DNA of 53,170 bases from Paludibacteraceae bacterium (lineage in GTDB: Bacteria > Bacteroidota > Bacteroidia > Bacteroidales > Paludibacteraceae). The position numbers were made by a program, and so were the translations under genes. Positions 8,645-18,155 of the stretch are shown one piece after another. The stretch covers positions 1 through 53,170 of the forward strand of contig JAGBRL010000067.1 in NCBI GenBank assembly GCA_017632345.1, written 5' to 3'. The notes under the pieces were generated by a model, which searched no databases, was not told the origin of the DNA, and saw only the letters and a list, made by a program, of their open reading frames with translations. Each line of letters starts with the position of its first letter. Within the stretch, counting starts at the first letter, position 1.

Positions 8645-9922
8645 ATGAACAATTTGAAAATTGCAGTTATCGGGCTTGGATATGTGGGGCTGCCCCTCGC
8701 AAGGTTATTCTCAACAAAGTACCAGACCGTCGGGTTCGACCTTGACAAAGAGCGTGTAGAGGCTTTGAACAAAGGTTTTGACGACACTCTTGAGATTGGC
8801 GAGGACACGCTGAAGGCGGCTCTGACCGGCGGGCTATCGTGCACGTCTGACCTCAGCGACATCAAAGACTGCAATTTCTACGTTGTTGCCGTCCCTACTC
8901 CTGTTGACAACAGCAACCGTCCGGACTTGCGTCCCCTGCTAAGCGCCAGCGAGAGCGTGGGAAAGGTTATCTCCAAAGGCGACATTGTGGTTTACGAATC
9001 GACCGTATATCCGGGCGTGACAGAAGAGGAGTGCATCCCTGTTGTAGAAAAGACGTCCGGCCTGACGCTTAACAGAGATTTCTTTGCCGGATACTCTCCG
9101 GAACGCATCAACCCGGGCGACAAGCTCCATACGGTGGAAAAGATAAAGAAGGTTACGTCCGGCTCAACACCGGAAACAGCAGACTTCATCGACAATGTTT
9201 ACAACTCCGTGCTGACCAACGGAACGCACAAAGCGCCGTCCATAAAGGTGGCGGAAGCGTCTAAAATAATTGAAAACGCGCAGCGCGACGTAAACATAGC
9301 CTTCATGAACGAGCTTGCTAAAATCTTTAACGCAATGGACATCGACACTCACGACGTGATAGAGGCCGCGTCAAGCAAGTGGAACTTCATCAAAATGACA
9401 CCGGGTCTTGTGGGCGGGCACTGCATCAGCGTTGACCCTTACTACCTGATACAAAAGGCGCAGGTTTACGGTGTGCTGCCTCGTGTGATGACCGCTGCGA
9501 GGAGGCTTAACGACGGAATGGGCGACTATGTGGCGAATCAAACTATAAAACTGATGAACAAAAAAGGCGTGCTGGTCAAAGACTCCAAGATTCTGATACT
9601 CGGCATAACATTCAAGGAGAACTGCCCTGACACGCGCAACACAAAGGTGATAGACATATACCACACACTGTCCGAATACACCGAAAACATCACCATTTGC
9701 GACCCTTGGGCCGACTCCGAGTCTGTGAAAAAAACATTCGGGCTGGATATTAAATGTGACACAAACGGCCTGAAAGGGCTTTTTGACGCGGTTATCCTTG
9801 CTGTGGCTCATGACAAATTCAAGTCTGCAAATGTGCGCGACTTTCTGTCTGACCCGCAAAAAGGCGTAGTTTATGACGTGAAAGGCACTTTTAACAGAGC
9901 TGATATAGACGGCAGACTTTAA
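8645..9922 (+). CDS. UDP-N-acetylhexosamine 6-dehydrogenase (TviB/WbpA/CapL type)
   Basis: A 425-residue NAD-dependent nucleotide-sugar dehydrogenase, which oxidises C6 of a UDP-sugar to the uronate in two steps. Visible: the NAD-binding VIGLGYVGLPLA at residues 7-18, the central conserved YSPERINPGD, the catalytic-cysteine motif GGHCISVDPYY near residue 260, and a C-terminal domain with LILGITFKENCPDTRN. The sequence is closest in feel to the TviB/WbpA/CapL group acting on UDP-GlcNAc or UDP-GalNAc rather than to UDP-glucose dehydrogenase, but that is recognition, not proof. It probably serves O-antigen or capsule synthesis with the two glycosyltransferases upstream. Confidence 0.92.
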   Translation: MNNLKIAVIGLGYVGLPLARLFSTKYQTVGFDLDKERVEALNKGFDDTLEIGEDTLKAALTGGLSCTSDLSDIKDCNFYVVAVPTPVDNSNRPDLRPLLSASESVGKVISKGDIVVYESTVYPGVTEEECIPVVEKTSGLTLNRDFFAGYSPERINPGDKLHTVEKIKKVTSGSTPETADFIDNVYNSVLTNGTHKAPSIKVAEASKIIENAQRDVNIAFMNELAKIFNAMDIDTHDVIEAASSKWNFIKMTPGLVGGHCISVDPYYLIQKAQVYGVLPRVMTAARRLNDGMGDYVANQTIKLMNKKGVLVKDSKILILGITFKENCPDTRNTKVIDIYHTLSEYTENITICDPWADSESVKKTFGLDIKCDTNGLKGLFDAVILAVAHDKFKSANVRDFLSDPQKGVVYDVKGTFNRADIDGRL

Positions 9923-9953
9923 GAACAGCTCTTTTTACAGCTACAAAAAAGGC

Positions 9954-11087
9954 TCAGACTAAAAGAGATTCGTACAGTTCGCACAACGCCTGCCCTACCC
10001 TGCCGCTCTCAAATTTACGGGCATGTTCCAAGCCTGCTCTGACCATGCTCTCCCTCGTCGCCTTGTCAAAGGTGCTTTTTATAGCCTCAGCCAAAGCATG
10101 TACATCATAAGGGGAGACATATAAAGAACCGGAGCCGCCAGTCTCCTCCAAACAGGAGCCAGATGCCGCCACAACAGGAACACCGGAAACCAAAGCCTCC
10201 AGCACCGGAATGCCGAAACCTTCGTAGAAGGAGGGATAAACAAACGTCTCCGACATCTGATAAACAGCAGGCAAATCCGCATGCTCCACGTTATGCAAAA
10301 CATGAACACGCCCAGACAGACCCGCATCTGCCGCATAACGCTTCAGCCTCTTTGAGTAAGCGGTACGTCTGCCCACCAGAACCAGACTTAGCTCTTCCGG
10401 CAATTCAGCCATTGCCTTCACTATTGCCAAAGCATTTTTCCTCTCCTCAATAGAACCGACAGAAAGGATAAACCTGCGCGGCAGACTATATTTGTCTCGC
10501 ACAACCTCCAACTGCGCTCCGCTGCAACGTTCTCTAAAAACATCATCGCACCCTTGATATATCACCTTTATCTTATCAGGGCTTATATTATACTCCTTGA
10601 CAATATCCCTCTTGGTGCACTCGCTCACCGCCACAATCACGTCCGCAATCTCGCACGCCCTTCTGAATTTGAAGTCATAAATATGTCGGTCAATAAAATT
10701 ATAGCAATGAGGCAATTTCCTAAATATCAAATCGTGCACCGTGACCACGCTTCTCAACCCCTTGCACTTACCTATGCAAAGCGGCAACTCATTGCTTAAA
10801 CCATGATATATCTGCACCCCATCTCTCTTCAGATCATCACACACAAACCACAGGCGCCACAACGAACTAAGCTTCCTCATAACATACGACAACGGATAGC
10901 ACATCGCCACATTTTCACGACCTTGCAAAATGCCGAAAAGCTTTGCGTTCCGTTTTTCTTTCGGAGCGTAAAGCTTATAACTATTTTCTGAACAAGACCT
11001 GAGCAACACATCTATCACATATCTGCTGTAATTGCCCAGACCGGTGCTGTTCTGCACCGCCCGTTTTGCATCAAATCCGATTATCAT
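9954..11087 (-). CDS. Glycosyltransferase family 4 (mannosyltransferase-like)
   Basis: A 377-residue GT4/GT-B glycosyltransferase. I take ATG 11085-11087 (MIIGFDAKRAVQN) over the GTG two codons upstream. Visible: GLGNYSRYVIDVL near the N-terminus, VTVHDLIFRKLP, the domain-2 start ILSVGSIEERKNALAI, and the E-x7-E signature FYEGFGIPVLEALVSGVPV. This subgroup often acts in O-antigen synthesis. It is convergent with the nucleotide-sugar dehydrogenase (31-bp gap) and only 9 bp downstream of the chloride-channel gene, so it may be co-transcribed with it. Confidence 0.88.
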   Translation of the reverse strand: MIIGFDAKRAVQNSTGLGNYSRYVIDVLLRSCSENSYKLYAPKEKRNAKLFGILQGRENVAMCYPLSYVMRKLSSLWRLWFVCDDLKRDGVQIYHGLSNELPLCIGKCKGLRSVVTVHDLIFRKLPHCYNFIDRHIYDFKFRRACEIADVIVAVSECTKRDIVKEYNISPDKIKVIYQGCDDVFRERCSGAQLEVVRDKYSLPRRFILSVGSIEERKNALAIVKAMAELPEELSLVLVGRRTAYSKRLKRYAADAGLSGRVHVLHNVEHADLPAVYQMSETFVYPSFYEGFGIPVLEALVSGVPVVAASGSCLEETGGSGSLYVSPYDVHALAEAIKSTFDKATRESMVRAGLEHARKFESGRVGQALCELYESLLV

Positions 11088-11096
11088 AAGCACATG

Positions 11097-12872
11097 CTAT
11101 TCGTCAGAGAACTTCTTCAGAATATCTCTGTAAGAATTGAATATCTTGGACTTGGACACAAAGCCTTTGTAAACCTTGCCATCCACAACCGGCAAGTTCC
11201 ACGCTTTTGTATCTTCGAACATCTTCATCACATCCTCCATAGAATCTTCTATCGAGACAAGCCCCGGAGGAGCAATCATCAAATCTTCAACATAAAAACG
11301 GTCATAAAGTTCATGCCGGAACATGATATTCCTGATTTCGTCCAGCGTCAATATTCCCACAAGATACTTATCCTCATTCACCACAGGGAAAATATTTCTT
11401 TTGGACGTAGCAATCAACGTCACAACCTCCGCCAAGTTCATGTCTGGCGACATAGTCAAGAAGTCCGTCTCCACCACATTCTCCGTCTTCAGCAGCGTAA
11501 GCACGTTTTTGTCCTTGTTGTGCGTAAGCAGCTCGCCCTTCTGTGCCAAGCGCATTGCGTACAAACTATGCGGCTCAAACGCAAGAATCGTTATGTAAGA
11601 GACCGTTGCCGTAATCATCAGGCTCACAAAAAGTCCATATCCTCCCGTAAGTTCCGCAATAAGGAACGTGCCCGTCAAAGGGGCGTGCATCACACCTGCC
11701 ATCACACCCGCCATGCCCGCAAGCGCGAAATTCTTCTCCGGCAAACTATTGTTAACTTTAAAGATATTAATGACAAAAGCTGTCATATACCCAGCCACAC
11801 ACCCCATGAAAAGGCTTGGAGCAAAAATACCTCCGGTTCCGCCGCTTCCGTTAGTTGCCGCCGACGCAAATATTTTGAAAAAAATCACAAGAAACAGAAA
11901 CAACAGAAGCATCACTCCGTTTTCTCTAAAAGGATAAAAGGCACTGTTTTGCGTTATCTTCTCCACATCTCCGTTCAGCAAACTGCCTATCGTGTCATAC
12001 CCCTCTCCGTACAACGGCGGAATAAAGAAGATAAGCACGCTAAGCATACATCCGCCTACCAGCATCTTCTTGTACGGCGAATCTAAGCTTTTGAAGAACG
12101 ACTCCAGCCTTACCATTCCTCGTGTGAAGTAAAGCGACACAAAGCCGCAAACCACGCCAAGTACAATGTAATAAGGCGCTCTGGACGGCGTGAACGGGTC
12201 CGTCAGGCTAAAGCCGAACATAAACTCTGAGCCGGAAAATATATGCGTGAACACAGAGGCTGTGACCGCCGAAATGAGCAGCGGAACAATCGAGGACATT
12301 GTCAGGTCCATCAACAAAACCTCAAGCGTAAAGATGACTCCGGTTATTGGCGCTTTGAAGATTCCTGCCACGGCGCCGGACGCTCCGCACCCCACAAGCA
12401 GCATCAGCGTCTTGTGGTCCATTCTGAACAGTTTGCCCAAATTCGAGCCTATAGCCGAACCTGTCAGCACGATAGGGGCCTCCGCCCCAACCGAACCACC
12501 GAACCCAATTGTGACAGAACTCGCCACTATTGACGACCACATATTGTGCCTCTTTATGCGGGCCTTGCGCTGAGATATTGCATACAAAATCTTTGTAACA
12601 CCATGACTTATATCGTCCTTCACAATATAGCGCACAAACGAGCTTGCGATGAATATGCCTATAATCGGAGTCGCCAAATAGAGGTAGTTAAGATTGCCAT
12701 CTGCAAACTGGCTGTTCACAAGATGGTGCAAATACTCAATGATACTCTTCAGCACAAATGCGGCGCAAGCGCAAAATATCCCCACAAGAAAACTGAGAAA
12801 CAACACAAGCTGCCTCTCACTTACATTATGCTCCCTCCACAAAAGAAGCCTATCAAACCAATTTTCTTTCAT
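11097..12872 (-). CDS. ClC-family chloride channel or H+/Cl- antiporter with CBS pair
   Basis: A 591-residue ClC protein: about ten or more hydrophobic segments, then a cytoplasmic pair of CBS domains from about residue 450. Family motifs: GGSVGAEAPIVLTGSAIGS, where the E of GAEAP aligns with the gating glutamate of GREGP, and GGTGGIFAPSLFMG, matching GGxFxP. CBS halves are visible around TMSPDMNLAEVVTLI and EDSMEDVMKMFEDTKAWNLPVV. The retained gating glutamate is consistent with an antiporter, but ion selectivity is not certain. The gene begins 118 bp from the end of coaE and ends 9 bp before the GT4 gene. Confidence 0.93.
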   Translation of the reverse strand: MKENWFDRLLLWREHNVSERQLVLFLSFLVGIFCACAAFVLKSIIEYLHHLVNSQFADGNLNYLYLATPIIGIFIASSFVRYIVKDDISHGVTKILYAISQRKARIKRHNMWSSIVASSVTIGFGGSVGAEAPIVLTGSAIGSNLGKLFRMDHKTLMLLVGCGASGAVAGIFKAPITGVIFTLEVLLMDLTMSSIVPLLISAVTASVFTHIFSGSEFMFGFSLTDPFTPSRAPYYIVLGVVCGFVSLYFTRGMVRLESFFKSLDSPYKKMLVGGCMLSVLIFFIPPLYGEGYDTIGSLLNGDVEKITQNSAFYPFRENGVMLLLFLFLVIFFKIFASAATNGSGGTGGIFAPSLFMGCVAGYMTAFVINIFKVNNSLPEKNFALAGMAGVMAGVMHAPLTGTFLIAELTGGYGLFVSLMITATVSYITILAFEPHSLYAMRLAQKGELLTHNKDKNVLTLLKTENVVETDFLTMSPDMNLAEVVTLIATSKRNIFPVVNEDKYLVGILTLDEIRNIMFRHELYDRFYVEDLMIAPPGLVSIEDSMEDVMKMFEDTKAWNLPVVDGKVYKGFVSKSKIFNSYRDILKKFSDE

Positions 12873-12990
12873 CTTATAAAATACAAGAGGACAAAAATAT
12901 AATATTTTTTGTAAAAAACGACTGTTTCAAAAAAGTTTTTCCGTGCTTTTTTATTCGATTTCAGGATCTGCGAATACCGCAGAATCTGCC

Positions 12991-13575
12991 TCAAGCCTTC
13001 TCTAACAACGAGACAATTATCAATTTGACCTGCATAATCAGGCTGCTATTTCCGTCATTCACCACTGTGAAGTCTGCCAGACGCTCACGCTCCTCATCGC
13101 TCATCTGATTCCTGACTCTGGCTTGCACCGCGTCCCTGTCTGAATTGTCGCGGCTGCAGGCTCTGTCAATCCTCACATCTTCAGGACAAGAGACCGTCAG
13201 CACATAATCAAGCTTGCCCTTAAGGTCGCCTTGCAACAGAATAGCGCTCTCGCACCCCACAATCGACGACTTCTGAGCAGAACACCATCTTTCAAAATCA
13301 CGTATCACCGCAGGATGGATAATTCCGTTCGCCCTCTCCAGCAGTTCCTTGTCATTAAATATTTTAGAAGCCATCAAAGCTCTGTCAAGAACGCCTCCTG
13401 CATATATCTCATCACCCAGCAACTCAGACAAGCGCCTCTTCACGTCCTCATCTTCATTAAGAATTTCCTTAGACCTTGAATCGGTGTCATAAACCGGAAT
13501 ATTCCACACTGACAGAAGTTTGGAAACAACAGACTTGCCGCTTCCTATACCGCCTGTTATACCTAATTTTACCAT
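12991..13575 (-). CDS. coaE: Dephospho-CoA kinase
   Basis: The last step of coenzyme A synthesis, phosphorylating dephospho-CoA. It is 194 residues from ATG 13573-13575; a TTG two codons earlier is less likely. Visible: the P-loop GITGGIGSGKS at residues 4-14, YDTDSRSKEI (the DxD region binding the CoA moiety), and the C-terminal half with LTVSCPEDVRIDRACSR, RVRNQMSDEER and VVNDGN. It is the last gene of the nusB-yajC-ybbR-coaE run, starting 6 bp after the ybbR stop. Confidence 0.96.
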   Translation of the reverse strand: MVKLGITGGIGSGKSVVSKLLSVWNIPVYDTDSRSKEILNEDEDVKRRLSELLGDEIYAGGVLDRALMASKIFNDKELLERANGIIHPAVIRDFERWCSAQKSSIVGCESAILLQGDLKGKLDYVLTVSCPEDVRIDRACSRDNSDRDAVQARVRNQMSDEERERLADFTVVNDGNSSLIMQVKLIIVSLLEKA

Positions 13576-13581
13576 ACTCAA

Positions 13582-14562
13582 TCACTTGTTTTCCAATAAG
13601 AAATCAACCTCTGACAAGTCCGAACGCATATCCGTCGCCTCCCTCATGCTGCATTTGAGGAATATCTTAGCCTTCTCCGACTTATCCTTTTTCAGCTCCT
13701 TATAGTCGATATAGGCCTCAAACTTATCAGCCGTAGCTTTGGAATAGAATTTTTCGCCGACATTAAACGTAATATTGACAGAAGAAGGGAAAGTTCTCAG
13801 CACCAATCCGGACGGCAGATTCACCGCCGTAACCGGCACTTCCACTACCTTTTCTGTATATTTCTCCGTCATAACAATATACTCCACAGAAGGCGTGACA
13901 AACGAGACATTATCCAACAGAGCAAGGTCAACGCTTCTCCTTACCGTATCCTTCACATTCTTCAGTATCACGGGATTGGTCATCACAAACTCCATAGAAT
14001 CCAGCACACTTTGCAGCGCGTAAACATCAACCTGCTCCGGCACAACCTTAACATCGCCACTCAGTCTGTAACCCTTCTGATATTCAAAATCGTAATCCAG
14101 CCTGACCGGCAGACTCTTCTTAACCAGCTTCTCCAACTTCACATGCAGAGTGTCAGGCGAAATTCTCACAACATCAATATTTGAATTTGAGGAGAGACGT
14201 TTCTGCACGTCGCCCTCTATGGACTTGGTCAGGAGGTAAGACCTGCCCTTGAACCTCTCCATATCAATCACCAGTTTCTGATTTTTGACGTACGACCCGA
14301 ACAGAGACGTACCCTTCCCTCTTACCGTAACCTTGATCTGGCTCTGAAGATTTTCGCTACTGGCGAAATCAGCGGGAACATTGACATATTCGACAGACAT
14401 AGGCACAACCGCCTCGTACTCCTTGCGCAAAGCCTGAAGCGCCCAAAGAGCAAAAGAGAGGCCCAGAAAAAACAAAAAAAGGAAAAGGTCCCTGCTTGTT
14501 AAGAACCTTTTCAACTCTTTGTACTGTCTGCGCAGAATTATAAGAATATACTCTTTCTTCAT
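13582..14562 (-). CDS. ybbR: YbbR-domain membrane protein (CdaR-like)
   Basis: A 326-residue protein with one N-terminal transmembrane helix (FLFLFFLGLSFALWALQAL, about residues 27-45) and a long extracytoplasmic region of repeated YbbR beta modules, for example MSVEYVNVPADF, VRLDYDFEYQKGY and VPVTAVNLPSGLVLRTFP. In Firmicutes, YbbR proteins (CdaR) regulate the diadenylate cyclase CdaA; in Bacteroidales the ybbR gene sits as here between yajC and coaE, and its role is less clear. Translation is probably coupled to its neighbours (22 bp after yajC, 6 bp before coaE). Confidence 0.85.
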   Translation of the reverse strand: MKKEYILIILRRQYKELKRFLTSRDLFLFLFFLGLSFALWALQALRKEYEAVVPMSVEYVNVPADFASSENLQSQIKVTVRGKGTSLFGSYVKNQKLVIDMERFKGRSYLLTKSIEGDVQKRLSSNSNIDVVRISPDTLHVKLEKLVKKSLPVRLDYDFEYQKGYRLSGDVKVVPEQVDVYALQSVLDSMEFVMTNPVILKNVKDTVRRSVDLALLDNVSFVTPSVEYIVMTEKYTEKVVEVPVTAVNLPSGLVLRTFPSSVNITFNVGEKFYSKATADKFEAYIDYKELKKDKSEKAKIFLKCSMREATDMRSDLSEVDFLLENK

Positions 14563-14584
14563 ATTCTACCCGCCAATAAACAAA

Positions 14585-14896
14585 TTAATTATTGTTTTGC
14601 ATGCTGCCGTTAGATATTGCGTTTTTGTCAAACTTAATTTTCACGTTATTAGACACCTCCAACACAATGTAGTCCGCGCCAATCTCCGCAACTTTGCCGT
14701 ATATTCCGCCAATAGTCACAACCTGGTCGCCAACCTGCAAAGAAGCCCTGAAATTATCAAGTTCCTTCTGTCTTTTCCGCTGCGGACGAATCATGAAGAA
14801 ATAAAAAATGACAAAAATAAGCACAATCATAACTAAAGATGACATCATGCTGCCGCCCTGTCCCGGCGCTGCCGCCTGCAATAAAATTGATAGCAT
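14585..14896 (-). CDS. yajC: Preprotein translocase subunit YajC
   Basis: A 103-residue single-span membrane protein of the Sec translocon accessory complex (SecDF-YajC). Visible: a short N-terminal glycine-rich segment (PGQGGSMMSS), a transmembrane helix LVMIVLIFVIFYFFMIRPQ, then RKRQKELDNFRASLQVGDQVVTIGGIYGKV, the highly conserved cytosolic part of YajC. It lies 37 bp after nusB and 22 bp before ybbR in the same direction. Confidence 0.96.
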   Translation of the reverse strand: MLSILLQAAAPGQGGSMMSSLVMIVLIFVIFYFFMIRPQRKRQKELDNFRASLQVGDQVVTIGGIYGKVAEIGADYIVLEVSNNVKIKFDKNAISNGSMQNNN

Positions 14897-14933
14897 AATT
14901 ATTTTATTTTTAATTTAAAAATTCAACTTAAAG

Positions 14934-15878
14934 TTATCTGTTCACATAAGCAACTTTTATAAGTTTCTTATTCTCTCTCAAATCCTTAACAATAGAATCC
15001 AGTATTCCGTTCACAAACACATGGCTTTTAGGAGTACTGTAACTCTTTGTTATCTCGATAAACTCGTTCATTGTCACGTTTATAGGGATATTCGGGAACG
15101 AATGCAACTCAGACAGAGCCGCCAGCATTATCACTATGTCCATAAACGCAAGACGGTCCATATCCCAGCTCTTGCCTATATGCTTGTCTATCAAAGCCCT
15201 GTAATCTGACGAATGATAGATAGCGTTCTTCAGCAAGTCTCTGACAAACTCCTTGTCTTCGTCATCTTTGAACATAGGCTGCAAACGCTGGTTCTCGCCA
15301 GCCTCCTCTTCAAACTGCTTTATAGTTTTGATGATGAAGCTAACCACAGTGTCCGCATCGTCGTTCCAATAGATTGAAATCTCTTCAAGCTCTCTTCCAA
15401 GACTTTCGTCAACCGGAATGACTCTTTTGAAGACGGAACGCCACAGCTCCTTGTCTTTTTCATAAGAGAACTCCGGACTCGCCATATATTCGGCGTAAAG
15501 TTCCGATTCCGAAATCTTTTCGTAAAGTTCCTTGATCATCTCTTCGTGGCCATCCCATGATATGTTATGGTTTTCCACATAGTCTTTAAGCATCAAATTT
15601 TGCTTTAGCTGGAAAGCGAACTTGTTTTCTATGAACTTGGTCTGCGGATTGCGTTCCTCAAACGTCGCAGTTATCTTAGACTTGCCAGCCTCTATCCTAC
15701 GGCTCGCATAGTCCGTCACTTCCACAACGAGCTGCAGCAGATAAAAATACAAGTCATAAGTTCTTTCTATGCTTATGAACAACTCCTTTTCTGCGTCTTC
15801 CGCGCTCATCCCCTCCCCTTTGTAGTAAGAGTACAAAATCTGGATTACCTTAATCCTTAGAAGAATTCGATTAATCAT
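14934..15878 (-). CDS. nusB: Transcription antitermination factor NusB (long Bacteroidota form)
   Basis: A 314-residue NusB-family protein from ATG 15876-15878 (MINRILLRIKVIQILYSYY). Bacteroidota NusB is about twice the usual length because of an extra N-terminal/central helical part; the canonical NusB core is the C-terminal region, with LLKNAIYHSSDYRALIDKHI, MDRLAFMDIVIMLAALSEL and VTMNEFIEITKSYSTPKSHVFVNGILD. It takes part in rRNA antitermination with NusE (S10). The upstream frame extension is rejected because it crosses the promoter. First gene of the nusB-yajC-ybbR-coaE operon. Confidence 0.93.
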   Translation of the reverse strand: MINRILLRIKVIQILYSYYKGEGMSAEDAEKELFISIERTYDLYFYLLQLVVEVTDYASRRIEAGKSKITATFEERNPQTKFIENKFAFQLKQNLMLKDYVENHNISWDGHEEMIKELYEKISESELYAEYMASPEFSYEKDKELWRSVFKRVIPVDESLGRELEEISIYWNDDADTVVSFIIKTIKQFEEEAGENQRLQPMFKDDEDKEFVRDLLKNAIYHSSDYRALIDKHIGKSWDMDRLAFMDIVIMLAALSELHSFPNIPINVTMNEFIEITKSYSTPKSHVFVNGILDSIVKDLRENKKLIKVAYVNR

Positions 15879-15900
15879 TTTTGAAACTATAAAATTTGTG

Positions 15901-15908
15901 CAAAGATA
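15901..15908 (-). promoter_or_regulatory. -7 promoter element of the nusB operon
   Basis: TATCTTTG on the minus strand, 22 bp upstream of the nusB ATG, in the position expected for TAnnTTTG. It lies after the terminator at 15983-16022, so nusB starts its own transcript. Confidence 0.55.
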
Positions 15909-15982
15909 CAGATTTTTACACAAAAAACAGCAATAAGTCTCAAAGAAACTACTTCTTTTTTACAGATTTACGTGGCAAGAAC

Positions 15983-16022
15983 AAAAAAACGCGGGACAAG
16001 AGCTTTCCTGCCGCCGCCCCGC
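15983..16022 (-). terminator. Rho-independent terminator after the META lipoprotein gene
   Basis: Read on the minus strand: GCGGG near 16022, a GC-rich interior, CCCGC ending at 15991, then GTTTTTTTG. It closes the transcript coming from 19803-16040 and separates it from nusB. Confidence 0.5.
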
Positions 16023-16039
16023 GCCTCTTTATACTAACA

Positions 16040-16546
16040 TCACTCTGCTACAACTTTGTTCAATTGCATCAAATTAGCGCCTACGCTATCTTTCAATGTA
16101 AGCACGTCATTTTCAATCGAATAAGCTGCAACTTTAGACATCGCGTCAAGATATTTAGCTTCCAGTTCTCCGTCCGGACAAGCCATCATAGTCACCTGTC
16201 CAGGCACAAACTGAATCTTGCACTTGTCGATAACATAAGATGCGTTGAAAATATTGCAGCCTGTATTTCCGTGAATAGCGTTCTTTTCCGCATCAAACTT
16301 GAATCCTGCTCCATTTTCTTTGTACGACACCGAGTCTCCGCCAATTGTGGTAACTTTCCACTCAGACGCCAAAAGTTCTGCAGACTTGTCTGCCACTGTG
16401 CAAGCCGGCACCGCAGTTGTGTCTTTCTTTGTTTCCAAAGAGTCTGACGCTGCAGGATTACCGCAAGAACCTGAGTTGCCGCAACATGAAGCGAAAGCCA
16501 ACGACACACCCAAGAACAAACCTGAATAATTAAAAATCTTTTTCAT
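16040..16546 (-). CDS. META-domain lipoprotein (HslJ-like)
   Basis: A 168-residue lipoprotein from ATG 16544-16546 (MKKIFNYSGLFLGVSLAFAS), with the lipobox region FASCCGN giving two adjacent cysteines. After a low-complexity linker with more Cys (SGSCGNPAAS) comes a META domain: LASEWKVTTIGGDSV, AGFKFDAEKNAIHGNTGCNIFNASY, VTMMACPD and the C-terminal DVLTLKDSVGANLMQL. META/HslJ proteins are envelope-associated; E. coli HslJ is linked to novobiocin resistance and motility, but no reaction is known. It is the last gene of a probable operon starting at 19803. Confidence 0.87.
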   Translation of the reverse strand: MKKIFNYSGLFLGVSLAFASCCGNSGSCGNPAASDSLETKKDTTAVPACTVADKSAELLASEWKVTTIGGDSVSYKENGAGFKFDAEKNAIHGNTGCNIFNASYVIDKCKIQFVPGQVTMMACPDGELEAKYLDAMSKVAAYSIENDVLTLKDSVGANLMQLNKVVAE

Positions 16547-16572
16547 AAGAAAATATTTTAAATGAATGAATA

Positions 16573-17574
16573 TCATAAAATAAACAGAACTACGCTATAA
16601 AACGCACCGGACAGCATGATCAGATTGAGCATCCAGCGGATTATCTTGTAGTCTGTCCGCCTCTCCGCCTTATGCACGAAATATGCCATGACTAATCCCA
16701 AAGGCGACACCGTGCTCAAAAAGTACCTCAGCGACCAGTCGCACCGGTACGGCGGATATATCACAAAAGCAAGGATGCAGCCCACAATCGCAGCTAACGC
16801 CAGGACACACACAACCATCTTCGCCACCTTGACTCCGTAAACCACCGGTATCGTATGGCACTCCATCTCTCTCTCCCCTTTCACCTCGTCCATATTCCTC
16901 ACAACCTCTCCTATGAAAGTCCACACGAACAGAAAGACAGAAAATGCAGACACCCACCAGTATATCTCTTTAGAGACAATGCCCACCACCTGACTGTGCG
17001 CATAAACCTCCGTCAGAATCCTCACATTGAACATTGCCACAACAAACGGCACCATCGCCACCGTCAGCGAAACTATCAGGTTTCCTACTATCAGCAGCCT
17101 TTTGTAGCTCGACGAATAGAACCACAACAACCCGAACATCACCACAAACACGATGAAATAGTTCCTCGTGTCCAACATCACGCTGAACAAGGAGCCTCCC
17201 GCCGCTTTTCCCGCCTCAAAAACCTCCAGACCGAACAGGAACCACAACCCGACACCGGCAACCAGAGCCACTGCTGAGAGCGACAAATAAAAGAACATGG
17301 TCTGCTTACGGCTAATCTCCTTCCCCACAATCCGCGTCAAAGGCCGGTTAAACTCGTCAATCTTCATGTCATAATAATCATTTATGACAAAGCCGCCAGC
17401 CGCAACCAGAACCGTAGTTGCAAGCAGCAAGGCGAACACGTCCACTCCAAGCACTGGCTCCGCGCCATGATTCTTCAAAATCGGGTTCACAACGCAGAAC
17501 TGCATCAAGACCTGGACAAGAGCCATCAGCGCCAGATTGGGCAGCCTCAACAATTTTATATAATTCTTATACAT
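16573..17574 (-). CDS. UbiA-family prenyltransferase
   Basis: A 333-residue polytopic membrane protein with about eight to nine hydrophobic helices. UbiA signature: the first Asp-rich motif NDYYDMKIDEFNRP near residue 66 and a second one RNMDEVKGERE near residue 218. It transfers an isoprenyl chain to an acceptor. In Bacteroidota, homologues next to kdsC-like and DUF2520 genes are usually annotated as geranylgeranylglycerol-phosphate geranylgeranyltransferase-like, but the acceptor is not known from sequence. It starts 12 bp after the kdsC-like gene, in a tight operon. Confidence 0.88.
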   Translation of the reverse strand: MYKNYIKLLRLPNLALMALVQVLMQFCVVNPILKNHGAEPVLGVDVFALLLATTVLVAAGGFVINDYYDMKIDEFNRPLTRIVGKEISRKQTMFFYLSLSAVALVAGVGLWFLFGLEVFEAGKAAGGSLFSVMLDTRNYFIVFVVMFGLLWFYSSSYKRLLIVGNLIVSLTVAMVPFVVAMFNVRILTEVYAHSQVVGIVSKEIYWWVSAFSVFLFVWTFIGEVVRNMDEVKGEREMECHTIPVVYGVKVAKMVVCVLALAAIVGCILAFVIYPPYRCDWSLRYFLSTVSPLGLVMAYFVHKAERRTDYKIIRWMLNLIMLSGAFYSVVLFIL

Positions 17575-17586
17575 AACACCGTTAGT

Positions 17587-18111
17587 TTACCATCCAAACG
17601 CCTCCGAATCGTCCATCCACTTACCTTGCGCCTTCAGCACCTGCTCTATCACGTCGCGGCCGCAGCCTTCGCCGCCCTTCTTTGGCGAGACGTAGCATGA
17701 AATCTGGCGAATCTCCGGCACCGCATCGTTAGGGCAGCACGGATAGCCGCACTTCTTCATCACCTTGTAGTCCGGAATATCGTCGCCCATGTAAAGAATC
17801 TCGTCAAAATAGAGTTTGTGCTTTTCCGCAAAGTCGTTAAAGTCGTCCATCTTGAACGCGGACGCCATGTAGATGTCCGTTATTCCGAGCGACTCGAAGC
17901 GCAAGCGCACCGCCTCAGTCTTTCCGCCTGTTATTATCGCAATCGGATAGCCCTTCTTCACCGCATGCTGAAGCGCATATCCGTCCTTTATGTTAACCAC
18001 ACGCATAGGCTCGCCGTTCGGGTGCAGAGGAACCATATCCGCAGACAGCACGCCGTCCACATCAAAAGCGAAAGCCTTTATCTTTTTCAAATTCTCCTTA
18101 AAGTTTCTCAT
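17587..18111 (-). CDS. kdsC: KdsC-type HAD phosphatase (KDO 8-phosphate phosphatase)
   Basis: A 174-residue C0-type HAD phosphatase. Visible: the nucleophile motif FDVDGVLS near residues 16-23, motif [13 protein letters not shown], and the metal-site [10 protein letters not shown]. This fits 3-deoxy-D-manno-octulosonate 8-phosphate phosphatase, an enzyme of lipid A-core synthesis. The small size and lack of a cap domain agree with tetrameric KdsC. Related HADs act on other sugar acid phosphates, so the exact substrate is inferred. It lies 44 bp after the DUF2520 gene. Confidence 0.88.
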   Translation of the reverse strand: MRNFKENLKKIKAFAFDVDGVLSADMVPLHPNGEPMRVVNIKDGYALQHAVKKGYPIAIITGGKTEAVRLRFESLGITDIYMASAFKMDDFNDFAEKHKLYFDEILYMGDDIPDYKVMKKCGYPCCPNDAVPEIRQISCYVSPKKGGEGCGRDVIEQVLKAQGKWMDDSEAFGW

Positions 18112-18155
18112 GTCAAAATCTGTTTAATCTTCTCTAATATTCCTGTATGCAACTT